Of a stretch of 36,320 nucleotides of DNA, positions 1 to 8,034 are shown piece after piece (the first letter of the stretch is position 1; the number at the start of each line of letters is the position of its first letter). A model generated the notes under the pieces. It ran no database searches, was not told the DNA's origin, and saw only the letters and a program-made list of their open reading frames with translations. The DNA comes from JABWAM01 sp964653025. GTDB taxonomy: Bacteria > Verrucomicrobiota > Verrucomicrobiia > JABWAM01. Both the position numbers and the translations under genes were made by a program. The DNA is taken from assembly GCA_964653025.1 (NCBI GenBank), contig CAZZBZ010000035.1, forward strand, positions 1 through 36,320, in the 5' to 3' direction.

Positions 1-324
1 TTCAACCGTCACACGATTCACCGCGCCGGCCTCGACGGGGACCGCGCGCTCCTCCTTGTCGAACGGATTCGGGACAAGCTCATCCTCAAGGGATCCGGGG
101 AGAAACTCCCCGCGAACCTGCGCCGGCTGGAGGTGATGGAACTCGAACGAGCGACCGACGACTGGGAACTCATGGCCTCGCGGCACATCTCCCGCGAGGA
201 GGAGTCGCAGGTTGTCGGGATGCCCTTTCTTACCCACCGCCACGAGCCTTCGCTCGGAGGCATCCGGGTGGTGGACAGCGCTTTGGAAATCGGCACAATG
301 CCCCCTGTACCCGCCCAACCTTGA
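1..324 (+). CDS. C-terminal fragment of an unrecognised protein
   Basis: An open frame enters from the left edge in frame 1 and ends at TGA 322-324, giving the last 107 residues of a protein whose start lies outside the window. The fragment is charged and soluble, with no membrane segment, signal or motif that I recognise. Residues around 15-45 look helical (RALLLVERIRDKLIL). It ends 10 nt before the FHA-MoxR gene, so the two are probably co-transcribed and may be functionally linked. The family is unknown to me. Confidence 0.6.
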   Translation, partial: FNRHTIHRAGLDGDRALLLVERIRDKLILKGSGEKLPANLRRLEVMELERATDDWELMASRHISREEESQVVGMPFLTHRHEPSLGGIRVVDSALEIGTMPPVPAQP

Positions 325-334
325 GGAACCTGTC

Positions 335-1663
335 ATGCCCAGAATCCGAATCCTGAACGGGGAGCGCAAGGGGGAGGTCGTCGTGCTCGAGGGCGACCGC
401 GTTGTGTTCGGGCGCGATGCCGAGTGTGGGGTGCGGCTGGAGAGCCACGACGTCTCGCGCCACCACGCCTGCGTCTACTTCGCGGCGGACCGCTGGCGCG
501 TGCAGGACTTGAACAGCGCGAACGGCACCCTGCGCAACGGCCAGCGGGTGCAGGACACGCCGCTCCACGACCGCGACACGGTGATGCTCGGCGACATCGA
601 GTTCCGGTTCGAGGAGGAGGAGGTCCCCGCCGCCGGGGAGGCGCCCGGGATCGTGGCCGACGCGACGCTCCGCGAGCGGGTGACCGCGATGTCGGAGCGC
701 GTCGCCACCGTGAGGAAGGAAATCGCGCGCGTGATTGTGGGGCAGGAAAACATCGTGCTCCAGCTTCTCGCGGCGATCGTCTCCAACGGCCACGTCCTCA
801 TGATCGGCATGCCGGGCCTGGCGAAGACGCTGATGATCCGCACGCTCGCCGAGGCGCTCGACCTGGAGTTTCGCCGCATCCAGTTCACCCCCGACCTGAT
901 GCCCTCGGACATCACCGGCACCGACATCCTCGAGGTTGCGGAGGATACGGGGCGGAAGGAGTACCGCTTCATCCACGGCCCGATCTTTACGAACATCCTG
1001 CTCGCGGACGAGATCAACCGCACCCCGCCGAAGACCCAGGCCGCGCTCCTCGAGGCGATGCAGGAGCAGCGTGTGACGGCCTCGGGGAAGGCCTACCCGC
1101 TCGCCCCGCCCTTCTTTGTCCTCGCGACGCAGAACCCGCTCGAGATGGAGGGAACCTACCCGCTTCCCGAGGCGCAGCTCGACCGCTTCATGTTCAGCCT
1201 CAACGTGGATTATCCCTCGGAGGCGGAGGAGGAGAAAATCGCGCGGGTGACGACCTCCGGCCAGCGCACCGAGGTGCGCAAGGTCCTCGGCGCGCGGGAG
1301 ATCCTCGACGCGCAGGAGGTCGTGCGCGCGATGCCCGTGGCCGACCACGTGGTGCGCTACGCCACGCGCCTGACGCGCGCCACGCGGCCGGGCGATCCCC
1401 GGGCTCCCGACTTCGTGAAGCGCTGGATCCACTGCGGCGCCGGCCCGCGTGGCACCCAGTACCTCGTTCTCGGCGCGAAGGCGCGTGCGGTGATCGAGGG
1501 TCGGCTTCTCGTGAATTGCGACGACGTGCGCGCCGTGGCCCCGATCGTGCTGAGCCACCGCATGTTCACGAACTTCAACGCCGACTCCGAGGGCGTGGAC
1601 ACCCACGAGATCATCCGCCGCCTCCTCAAGACCGTCGAGGAGCCCGGCGAAAAGGAATACTGA
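335..1663 (+). CDS. FHA domain-MoxR family AAA+ ATPase fusion
   Basis: This 442-residue protein joins two domains. Residues 1-95 form a forkhead-associated (FHA) phosphothreonine-reading domain, with the GR pair at 26-27, SRHH at 41-44 and the NG pair at 63-64. Residues about 115-440 form a MoxR-type AAA+ ATPase. The ATPase has a Walker A of the MoxR kind (GMPGLAKT, 158-165), Walker B LLADE ending at 226, a sensor-1 Asn at 267 (ATQNP) and a C-terminal lid. MoxR ATPases act as chaperone-like remodelers, usually next to DUF58 and VWA genes; no such genes follow here. A phosphoprotein partner bound through FHA is inferred. The ATG at 335 is chosen because AGGA sits upstream and the FHA domain begins at once; an in-frame extension to 212 would overlap the preceding gene. 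Confidence 0.88.
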   Translation: MPRIRILNGERKGEVVVLEGDRVVFGRDAECGVRLESHDVSRHHACVYFAADRWRVQDLNSANGTLRNGQRVQDTPLHDRDTVMLGDIEFRFEEEEVPAAGEAPGIVADATLRERVTAMSERVATVRKEIARVIVGQENIVLQLLAAIVSNGHVLMIGMPGLAKTLMIRTLAEALDLEFRRIQFTPDLMPSDITGTDILEVAEDTGRKEYRFIHGPIFTNILLADEINRTPPKTQAALLEAMQEQRVTASGKAYPLAPPFFVLATQNPLEMEGTYPLPEAQLDRFMFSLNVDYPSEAEEEKIARVTTSGQRTEVRKVLGAREILDAQEVVRAMPVADHVVRYATRLTRATRPGDPRAPDFVKRWIHCGAGPRGTQYLVLGAKARAVIEGRLLVNCDDVRAVAPIVLSHRMFTNFNADSEGVDTHEIIRRLLKTVEEPGEKEY

Positions 1664-1800
1664 ACGGGGCCACGACGGCTCCGCCGGGATTTTCTCACGA
1701 TCCGCCTGCGCGGCCATCTCGCCGTCGCGACGTGCCCGTACGAAGCTGAGTATTCACAAAACCCGGCAGAACCGCAATGCGCCCCGTTGCTCGTATGTGG

Positions 1801-1857
1801 CAATTGGACGCATTGACAATCGACAATTGGACGCTATCCTGATTGGCAAATGGACGG
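1801..1857. repeat. Three 23-bp-spaced direct repeats over a promoter
   Basis: The 11-mer CAATTGGACGC occurs at 1801-1811 and 1824-1834, and a variant, CAAATGGACGG, at 1847-1857. The starts are exactly 23 bp apart. The array overlaps the predicted promoter and the ATG of the AAA_14 gene, so it could be an operator. This function is inferred. Confidence 0.6.
1813..1840 (+). promoter_or_regulatory. Predicted sigma70-type promoter of the AAA_14 gene
   Basis: A perfect -35 box TTGACA at 1813-1818 is followed after 16 nt by TATCCT at 1835-1840. The ATG at 1850 is only 9 nt further on, so the predicted transcript would be leaderless or nearly so. Confidence 0.55.
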
Positions 1858-3094
1858 TGCTCTTCATCCCTATCCCCGGCTCATCGAGACGGTCCTGCGC
1901 GAGGCGCTGACCGATACGCCCGTGGTGTGCCTGATCGGCCCACGACAGGCCGGCAAGACCACGCTTGCCCGATCCCTCGCGCCCGCTCGGGCGTATGTGA
2001 GCCTGGACGAGGCCGGTTTGTGTGCGACCGCCCGCAACGATCCGGAAGGGTTCGTGGACAGTCTGCCGGGTCCCGTGACCCTGGATGAGGTGCAGCGTGC
2101 GCCCGAGGTGATGTCATCGATCAAGGTGGTGGTGGACCGGGATCGTCGTCCCGGTCGTTTTCTGCTGACCGGATCGGCGAATCTCCTGCTGCTGCCGCAG
2201 GTCAGCGAGTCGCTGGCCGGACGCATGGAAGTGGTGTCCCTGCAACCGCTGGCCGAAGCCGAAAAGCAGCGGAAACCGGGTGCCTTCCTGTCCAGCTTCC
2301 TCGAAGGCAAACTCAAACCCAGGGTGGTTTCGCAACCCTCACGGTTGGTGGACCTGCCCGGGCGAATGGTGGCGGGTGGTTATCCCGAGCCGGTAGCGCG
2401 CAACCCAAACCGCGCCAGGCAATGGCACCGGCAATACGTTCGTGCGATTTTGCAGAGGGATGTCCGGGACATTGCCAAGGTTCGCAACGAGGACGACTTG
2501 GGCCGCTTGCTGGAACTGTTGTCCCTGCGCACCGGGGAACTGCTCAATGCCAGCAGCCTTGGAAATGAGCTCAAGTTGTGTCGCGAAACCGTAGAGCATT
2601 ATCTGGCCGTTCTTGAGCGCCTGTTCCTAGTTCGCCGCCTGCCCGCATGGCACCGCAATGCCTGCAAGCGGCTCATCAAGACGTCCAAGATCCATCTGGT
2701 GGACAGTGGTCTTGCCGCCACCCTTGCGGGGCTCAAGGCGGAAGACTGGCTCTCCCAGCGGCCACGCTTCGGGCATCTTCTGGAATCCTTCGTCGTGCAG
2801 CAGTTAATCTGCCTAGCCGGATGGACGGATCCCGACCTGCGATTCTGGCATTACCGCGACAAGGACCAGGTTGAGGTGGACGTGGTCATCACGCAAGGGG
2901 CCAGGGTGTGGGGAGTGGAAGTCAAGGCTTCCGCCACTGTGAATCCCGGTGACGGGCACGGCCTGCGGCGATTGGCCGAGCAGGCGGGTCGAGATTTTCA
3001 AGGGGGCATTTTGTTACACGCGGGGGCCAACGCGTTGCCCCTTGCTCATCCCAAACTCTTGGCCGTGCCTTTGGCGCTTCTGTGGAGCCTCTGA
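1850..3094 (+). CDS. AAA_14/DUF4143 family ATPase
   Basis: This 414-residue protein has the standard layout of the AAA_14-DUF4143 family. It has an N-terminal P-loop ATPase with Walker A GPRQAGKT (30-37), a Walker B in LDEVQ near residue 80 and a sensor-like LLTGSAN near 105. A DUF4143 C-terminal half follows, with the late HYRDKDQVEVDVV and GVEVKAS segments resembling a PD-(D/E)XK nuclease-like core (E...EVD...EVK). The biological role of the family is largely unknown; members are common accessory genes. The ATG at 1850 has no Shine-Dalgarno sequence but lies just after a good promoter. It sits between the MoxR gene and a toxin-antitoxin pair, consistent with a small accessory island. Confidence 0.9.
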   Translation: MDGALHPYPRLIETVLREALTDTPVVCLIGPRQAGKTTLARSLAPARAYVSLDEAGLCATARNDPEGFVDSLPGPVTLDEVQRAPEVMSSIKVVVDRDRRPGRFLLTGSANLLLLPQVSESLAGRMEVVSLQPLAEAEKQRKPGAFLSSFLEGKLKPRVVSQPSRLVDLPGRMVAGGYPEPVARNPNRARQWHRQYVRAILQRDVRDIAKVRNEDDLGRLLELLSLRTGELLNASSLGNELKLCRETVEHYLAVLERLFLVRRLPAWHRNACKRLIKTSKIHLVDSGLAATLAGLKAEDWLSQRPRFGHLLESFVVQQLICLAGWTDPDLRFWHYRDKDQVEVDVVITQGARVWGVEVKASATVNPGDGHGLRRLAEQAGRDFQGGILLHAGANALPLAHPKLLAVPLALLWSL

Positions 3095-3437
3095 CGGCGC
3101 AGGCCGATGCCGCGGGCGGGGATTTCGACAAAGCCATTCAACAACTGCCGTCAATCCCCAAACGAAAGAAGGGAGCCAGGAAGTGACACGGCAGCAGCAG
3201 CACGGACCCGGATCCGCCCTCCGGAAATCGTGTCAATCCGCCATAGGCGGATGAATCCTGTCATAATGCGATATCGCGCATGGCGATCTGCCGGATGAGG
3301 AAGGAGGCTGAAACGGTCGCGTCGTCGGGGCGCGTGGTCAGATCCTCTGATCCGCTTCCTCCCTGTGCTTCCGCGCGAGACTCCGCTTCGTGGGGGATCC
3401 GGGTTGACCTTCGAAACGGATGCATTATGGTTCCATC
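3095..3437. other. Intergenic region between AAA_14 gene and vapB
   Basis: I see no convincing gene in this 343-bp stretch. It holds a short perfect inverted repeat, ATCCGCC (3236-3242) and GGCGGAT (3246-3252) with a 3-nt loop, and near its end the predicted vapB promoter. The small open frames crossing it have no recognisable content. Confidence 0.5.
3404..3431 (+). promoter_or_regulatory. Predicted promoter of the vapBC pair
   Basis: TTGACC at 3404-3409 and TATGGT at 3426-3431 are separated by 16 nt. The vapB ATG at 3438 follows after 6 nt, which again predicts a leaderless transcript. Confidence 0.5.
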
Positions 3438-3677
3438 ATGAATACGATCACCCTCAAGAACGTGCCCGCGACGGTTCACCGGGCCCTGAAGTCCCGCGCG
3501 CGTTCCCACGGGCGCAGCCTGAACCGGGAGATCCTTGCGATGATCGAGGGGGCGACCCGAGTCGCGCCGATGGATGCCGCGGCGATTGGCGAACGGGCCC
3601 GGGCCGTCCGGGAGAGCATGGCGGTCTACCTCACCCAGAAAGACCTCGCGGCCTTCAAGGAGACGGGACGGCGATGA
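3438..3677 (+). CDS. vapB: Ribbon-helix-helix antitoxin (FitA/VapB type)
   Basis: This 79-residue protein has an N-terminal Arc/FitA-type ribbon-helix-helix (ITLKNVPATVHRALKSRA, then HGRSLNREILAMIE), which would bind DNA as a dimer and autoregulate the operon. The C-terminal tail (about 45-79) should wrap and inhibit the toxin. Its stop codon overlaps the toxin start as ATGA, a typical coupled toxin-antitoxin arrangement. An in-frame ATG lies at 3420, but the predicted promoter -10 box is at 3426-3431, which favours 3438. Confidence 0.87.
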   Translation: MNTITLKNVPATVHRALKSRARSHGRSLNREILAMIEGATRVAPMDAAAIGERARAVRESMAVYLTQKDLAAFKETGRR

Positions 3678-4078
3678 TCGTGGTGGACGTCAACGCCCTC
3701 GCCTACCTCTGGATTCCCGGGGAGATGACGGCGCTCGCCGAGAGCGCGCTGGCCCGGGACCCGCACTGGGTGGCCCCCGTGCTCTGGCGTTCGGAGTTCC
3801 GCAGCATCCTTGCCGGTTATCTGCGCGGAGGACGCATGGACGCGGCGGTCGCCAGTCGCTGCCTCGACGGGGTCGAGACCCAAATGGACGGCCACGAGTT
3901 CTTCGTCCCCTCCGCCCTCGTGATGCGCAAGGTGGCTGCTTCGACCTGCTCGGCCTACGACTGCGAGTACGTGGCACTGGCGGACGACCTCGGAGTGCCT
4001 CTCGTCACGGCGGACAAGCAGGTCCTCGCGCAGTTCCCGCGTCGGGCGGCGAGCCTGGTTGAGTTCGCGCGGGGGTGA
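3674..4078 (+). CDS. vapC: PIN-domain ribonuclease toxin (VapC type)
   Basis: This 134-residue single PIN domain is the expected size for VapC. The conserved acidic residues of the Mg-dependent RNase active site are all visible: D5 (VVDVNAL), E41 (WRSEFRS), D96 (AYDCEYVALA) and D114 (LVTADKQ). VapC toxins cleave tRNA or rRNA, and the substrate of this one cannot be told from sequence. It is translationally coupled to the antitoxin by a 4-nt overlap. A stable hairpin lies about 120 bp beyond the stop. The toxin appears intact. Confidence 0.9.
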   Translation: MIVVDVNALAYLWIPGEMTALAESALARDPHWVAPVLWRSEFRSILAGYLRGGRMDAAVASRCLDGVETQMDGHEFFVPSALVMRKVAASTCSAYDCEYVALADDLGVPLVTADKQVLAQFPRRAASLVEFARG

Positions 4079-4194
4079 GCGTGCCACGCCCGAAGTGAGT
4101 TCCTTCGTTGCGGCGGCGACGGAGCACCGCCCTCGGCCGACCGAAATACAGGGAAGCCACGGATCCCGCAGTCGCGGAACGGATAATCGAAGCG

Positions 4195-4227
4195 GCATGC
4201 CAGATCCGCTACACGGACCTGGCATGC
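4195..4227. repeat. Perfect-arm hairpin downstream of vapC
   Basis: GCATGCCAG (4195-4203) pairs with CTGGCATGC (4219-4227). After one A/C mismatch, TCCG (4205-4208) pairs with CGGA (4214-4217) around a 5-nt loop, giving 13 pairs in 33 nt. No T-run follows, so it is not a classical intrinsic terminator on either strand. It could stabilise the vapBC mRNA 3' end or be a repeat element. Confidence 0.6.
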
Positions 4228-4306
4228 TCAATTGGTCGCGCACCCGAGTCGGTCTTTTTGCGTGTGCGCGCTTGCGGGGGCGGCGCGACGGGAGCAGGAT
4301 TCGGGC

Positions 4307-5257
4307 GTGCGACTCTCGGAGATCGGCGAATTCGGATTCATCCGTCGGATCGCGCGCGGACGGCGCGCGGGGCGGGGCGTTGTCCTTGGCATCGGGGACG
4401 ATGCCGCGGCGGTGAGTCCCTCCGCCGGGGGCAAGCTCCTGCTCGTCACCTGCGATCCCGTGATCGAGGGGATCCATTTCGACCGGACGGCCACGGACGC
4501 GCAGGTCGGCTGGAAAGCGATGATGCGCAACGTGAGCGACATCGCCGCGATGGGAGGGGAGCCTCGGTGGGCTGTCGTATCGGCGGCGCTCCCGCGCAAC
4601 TTTCCGCTCCGCCGCGCGCTCGCGATCCAGCGGGGTCTCGATCGCGCGGCGCGGCGTTTCGGGGTGGAGATTGTCGGGGGAGATACCGCGCGGAGCCGGG
4701 GAGGGATCCAAGTGACGGTGACCCTGCTCGGCGAGGTCGCGAAGGGGGAGATGGTCACGCGTGCGGGGGCGCGTCCCGGGCATGCCCTGTTCGTGACCGG
4801 CACACTCGGGGGAAGCCTCGCGGGAAAACACCGGACCTTCGTACCGCGGGTGGATGAGGCGCGGTTTCTTGCGTCGCGTGGCTTTGCCAGCGCGATGATG
4901 GACCTGAGCGATGGCCTGGCGAGTGATCTTCAGCGACTCCGCGAGCGGAGTCGTGCGGGATTTGAGGTGTTCGCGGGGCTCCTGCCGGTCTCCAGCGCGG
5001 CGCGGAAGGGGAATGGGTCGCGGGCGTCGACGGTGCGCCGGGCGATGGAGGACGGGGAGGACTACGAGTTGGTCTTCACGGTGCCGCGGGCAAAGGTGGT
5101 GAGGTTGAGGCGAGAGTGGGCACGGAGGTTCCGCCTACCGCTCACGGAAATTGGAGGGGTGAGGCCGTTTGGCTTCGGGATCCGCCTCGCCGGGGGCGGC
5201 CTCGCAACGCCGCGCCCCCTGAACGACCATTTCTTGAAGATTGGGGAGAGGAACTGA
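4307..5257 (+). CDS. thiL: Thiamine-monophosphate kinase
   Basis: ThiL phosphorylates thiamine monophosphate to the active cofactor thiamine diphosphate, the last step of thiamine synthesis, in the cytoplasm. The 316-residue protein shows the family hallmarks in order: N-terminal GEFGFI, the Mg/ATP-binding GIGDDAA near residue 29, CDPVIEGIHF near 49, GGDTARS near 125 and the C-terminal MDLSDGLASD and EDGEDYELVF segments. The GTG at 4307 is chosen because AGGA lies 7 nt upstream and homologous starts lie close to EIGEF; the open frame extends upstream without recognisable sequence. It is followed 16 nt later by tsaE, probably in the same operon. Confidence 0.93.
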   Translation: MRLSEIGEFGFIRRIARGRRAGRGVVLGIGDDAAAVSPSAGGKLLLVTCDPVIEGIHFDRTATDAQVGWKAMMRNVSDIAAMGGEPRWAVVSAALPRNFPLRRALAIQRGLDRAARRFGVEIVGGDTARSRGGIQVTVTLLGEVAKGEMVTRAGARPGHALFVTGTLGGSLAGKHRTFVPRVDEARFLASRGFASAMMDLSDGLASDLQRLRERSRAGFEVFAGLLPVSSAARKGNGSRASTVRRAMEDGEDYELVFTVPRAKVVRLRREWARRFRLPLTEIGGVRPFGFGIRLAGGGLATPRPLNDHFLKIGERN

Positions 5258-5273
5258 AACCGTGGAGAGCACG

Positions 5274-5687
5274 ATGAAGGGGGAACGAATGGTTTTTTGC
5301 GCGGGAGCGAAGGAGACGGAGCAGTTTGGGGAGGAGATCGGGCGGGCGCTCAAGGGCGGAGAGGTCTTTGTCCTCGAGGGAGAACTCGGGAGTGGGAAAA
5401 CCACCTTTGTGCGCGGACTCGCGCGCGGGCTGGGCTTTGCGGGAGCGGTGACGAGCCCGACGTTCAATCTCGTCCACCGCTACGCGGGGGGGCGTCGGCT
5501 GCTGGTCCATTTTGATCTCTACCGTCTGAAGAAGGCATCGGAACTGGAGGCACTGGATCTCGACGGGGTGATCGAGAGCGAGGCGGTGGTGGCCATCGAG
5601 TGGCCGTCGCTCGCGCAAGGGATCCTCCCAAAGGGGAGGACGCGTTGGTTGCGTTTCGAGGACGCAGGGAACGCGCAACGGCGAGTT
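5274..5687 (+). CDS. tsaE: tRNA t6A biosynthesis ATPase TsaE (3' end in gap)
   Basis: TsaE is the ATPase of the TsaBDE complex that makes N6-threonylcarbamoyladenosine at position 37 of ANN-decoding tRNAs. The 138 visible residues carry Walker A GELGSGKTT (about 36-44), the TSPTF switch, the HFDLYRL motif and the IEWP motif. TsaE proteins are usually about 140-170 residues, so only the extreme C-terminus is lost in the run of N. The ATG at 5274 has GGAGAG just upstream; upstream in-frame starts are less well supported. Confidence 0.93.
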
Positions 5688-5787
5688 NNNNNNNNNNNNN
5701 NNNNNNNNNNNNNNNNNNNNNNNNNNNNNNNNNNNNNNNNNNNNNNNNNNNNNNNNNNNNNNNNNNNNNNNNNNNNNNNNNNNNNNN
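5688..5787. other. Assembly gap of 100 N
   Basis: Exactly 100 N, the conventional size for a gap of unknown length. It removes the end of tsaE and whatever lies between it and the convergent membrane-protein gene, whose stop codon begins at the first known base after the gap. Confidence 0.99.
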
Positions 5788-7131
5788 CTAGCCGATGGAC
5801 CAGGGAGCGTCGGCGGGGGGGAGGCTCTTCTTTGCGGAGAGTTGGAGGATCTGCCGTCCGTCGGTGCGCAGGACCGTGAAGGCGTAGTCGCCGACCCGGA
5901 TCACCTCGTTTTCTTGCGGAAAGTGGCCGCACTCCTTGATGAGATAGCCGCCGATGGTGGTGACATCCTCGGCGGTGAGGTGGAGGCCCAGGGAGGTTTC
6001 GAGGTCGTGAAGGGGGAGTTCGCCGTGAATGAGAAACTCGCCCTCGGCGGTCTTCTGGAGCATGAGAGCTTCCTTCTGGTCAAACTCGTCGTGAATGTCG
6101 CCAACGATTTCCTCGAGGATGTTTTCGAGGGTGACCATCCCGACGACCGTGCCGTACTCATCCACGAGGATGGCCATATGGATGCGGCGGGTGAGGAAAG
6201 TATTCAGGAGCCGCTCGAGGGGCATCGTCTCGGGGACAAAGAGGATGTCGCGCTTGATGGTGCCGATGTCAGTCTGGCCGCCGCCGTCGCGGGAGAGCCA
6301 GACGAGGTCCTTGAGGTGAATCATGCCGACGATGGCATCGATGGAGCCGTCGCAAAGGGGGAAGCGGCTATGGCCGCTCTCGCGGGCGACCTTGAGATTC
6401 TCCTCGATGGGGCGGCGGGTGGAGAGGAAGGCGATGCGGGTGCGGTGGAGCATCACCTGGCGAGCGCGGCGGCGGCGGAGATCGAGGGCGTTGAGGAGGA
6501 GCGAGCCGGCAACGGGGGTGAGATGCTTGCTGCGGCTGGATTGCTCCAGCAGGGCGCGGAGCTCGTCCGCGGAATGGGCGGACTCGTGGGCGTCGGCCTT
6601 CTGGAGCCCGAGGAGGCGGAGGAGGGCGAGGGAGGCGCCGTTGAGGACCCAGATGCCGGGGTAGGCAATCGCGTGGAAGACGCGCATCGGCCACGCGATC
6701 ACAAGGGCGGTGGCCTCGGCCTTGCGGATGGCAAGCACCTTGGGCGCCTGCTCCCCCACGACGACATGGAGAAATACGATGATCCCAAAGACGATCGTCG
6801 CCGAGACGGAGTGGGCGGCGACCGTCCCGAGGCCGACAGGGGCAAGCAGCGGGACAAAGATATTGGCGAGGGCGAGTTCGCCCAGCCACCCGATGCCGAG
6901 GCTGGTCAGCGTGATCCCGATCTGGGCGGCGGAGAGGTAGGGGTTGAGATTGTGAATGAGGTGGAGGGCGACCCGCGCGCCAAAGGCCCCCTCGGAAGCG
7001 AGGCGGACGATCCGCGCCTCCCGGACCTTCACGAGCGCGAACTCCGCGGCCACGAAGAAACCGTTCAATGCCACGAGGATTCCTACCCCCGTGATCTTCA
7101 AGGCCAGAAGGAGTGGAGGATCGCCGGTCAC
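5788..7131 (-). CDS. CNNM/CorC-type membrane protein with CBS pair
   Basis: The order of domains is that of the HlyC/CorC (CNNM) family. An N-terminal DUF21 membrane domain has about four hydrophobic segments (VGILVALNGFF, IGITLTSLGIGWL, ATIVFGIIVFLHVVVGEQ, VFHAIAYPG). Two CBS domains follow (IDAIVGMIHLKDL; MAILVDEYGTVVGMVTLENILEEIVG), then a C-terminal CorC_HlyC transporter-associated domain (TIGGYLIKECGHFP). Family members are linked to magnesium efflux or cytoplasmic membrane homeostasis; hemolysin is a historical name. The length is 447 residues from GTG 7131. The start is uncertain: the frame stays open into the neighbouring esterase gene, but no better start sits closer to the first membrane segment. 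AAGGAG lies about 24 nt upstream of the GTG. Confidence 0.85.
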   Translation of the reverse strand: MTGDPPLLLALKITGVGILVALNGFFVAAEFALVKVREARIVRLASEGAFGARVALHLIHNLNPYLSAAQIGITLTSLGIGWLGELALANIFVPLLAPVGLGTVAAHSVSATIVFGIIVFLHVVVGEQAPKVLAIRKAEATALVIAWPMRVFHAIAYPGIWVLNGASLALLRLLGLQKADAHESAHSADELRALLEQSSRSKHLTPVAGSLLLNALDLRRRRARQVMLHRTRIAFLSTRRPIEENLKVARESGHSRFPLCDGSIDAIVGMIHLKDLVWLSRDGGGQTDIGTIKRDILFVPETMPLERLLNTFLTRRIHMAILVDEYGTVVGMVTLENILEEIVGDIHDEFDQKEALMLQKTAEGEFLIHGELPLHDLETSLGLHLTAEDVTTIGGYLIKECGHFPQENEVIRVGDYAFTVLRTDGRQILQLSAKKSLPPADAPWSIG

Positions 7132-7178
7132 GGGTTTTGCAAACGACTCTCGATTCTCCTTCGCGTGCCTCTTTGCGG

Positions 7179-7934
7179 CTAAACCGTCTTCTTCGAGAGC
7201 GGCAACCACTCGAGCACGCGCTGGATCATGCGGTCCCAGTAGCCCCACTCGTGGGATCCGGGGCCCTCCTCGTAAGTCAGCGGGAGTTTGCGCGCGCGGG
7301 CGTGGTCGCGGAAGCGGAGGTTTTCCGCGTAGAGAAAGTCCTCCGTCCCACAGCACTGGAAGAGCTTCGGACAGTCAGACGGCTTGATCTTTTGCGCCAG
7401 GTCAAGGAGGTCGTTCGCAGGGTCAAACTCTGCGGGCGTCGCGCCAAAGATGTGACGGATCTCGGACGAGTTACGGTCCTCGCGGCATTCCGTTAGACGG
7501 ATCCGCGCATCAGTTGCCCCCGAGAGGCTCGCCGCCGCGGCAAACCGCCCCGGCTGGCGCAGTGCGAGCTTGAGGGCCCCGTAGCCCCCCATCGAGAGCC
7601 CCGCCACGAAGGTCTCCTCCCGCCGGTCCGAGACGGGGAACATCGCCGCCACGAGTCGCGGAAGTTCCTCGCTCACATGGGTCCACCAGCGCAGCCCGCT
7701 CGCCATGTCGGTATAATAGCTCCGTTCCACCCCGGGCATCACCACCGCCAGCCCGCGCTCGCTCGCGTAGCGCTCGATCGAGGTGCGCCGCTGCCAGATG
7801 GTGTGATCGTCGCTCATCCCGTGAAGAAGCCAGAGCACCGGTACTTTCCCGCACGATGGACCCCTCGGGGTCAGGTCATGCGGAAGAATCACGTCCATCG
7901 AGCGTTGCAGCCCGAGAACCTCGGAGAAGAAGTT
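7179..7934 (-). CDS. Esterase of the PF00756 family (5' end in gap)
   Basis: An alpha/beta-hydrolase of the esterase D/S-formylglutathione hydrolase-like superfamily, close in style to small acetyl or tributyrin esterases (MDVILP near its start). The serine nucleophile lies in GLSMGGYGALK, an Asp in CGTEDFLY and a His in GSHEWGYWD, so the catalytic triad is present. About 251 residues are visible; the N-terminus, probably only 10-20 residues, lies in the gap. It follows the GH38 gene on the same strand and may deacetylate sugars released by it (inference). The end is TAA at 7179. Confidence 0.85.
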   Translation of the reverse strand, partial: NFFSEVLGLQRSMDVILPHDLTPRGPSCGKVPVLWLLHGMSDDHTIWQRRTSIERYASERGLAVVMPGVERSYYTDMASGLRWWTHVSEELPRLVAAMFPVSDRREETFVAGLSMGGYGALKLALRQPGRFAAAASLSGATDARIRLTECREDRNSSEIRHIFGATPAEFDPANDLLDLAQKIKPSDCPKLFQCCGTEDFLYAENLRFRDHARARKLPLTYEEGPGSHEWGYWDRMIQRVLEWLPLSKKTV

Positions 7935-8034
7935 NNNNNNNNNNNNNNNNNNNNNNNNNNNNNNNNNNNNNNNNNNNNNNNNNNNNNNNNNNNNNNNNNN
8001 NNNNNNNNNNNNNNNNNNNNNNNNNNNNNNNNNN
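7935..8034. other. Assembly gap of 100 N
   Basis: A second run of exactly 100 N. It hides the 3' end of the mannosidase and the 5' end of the esterase. The apparent single open frame across it is an artefact of translating N. Confidence 0.99.

Noticed and set aside
4108..4306. A coding frame between vapC and thiL
   Set aside because: The translation has no recognisable family, the region contains a strong hairpin, and the frame simply overlaps thiL out of phase.
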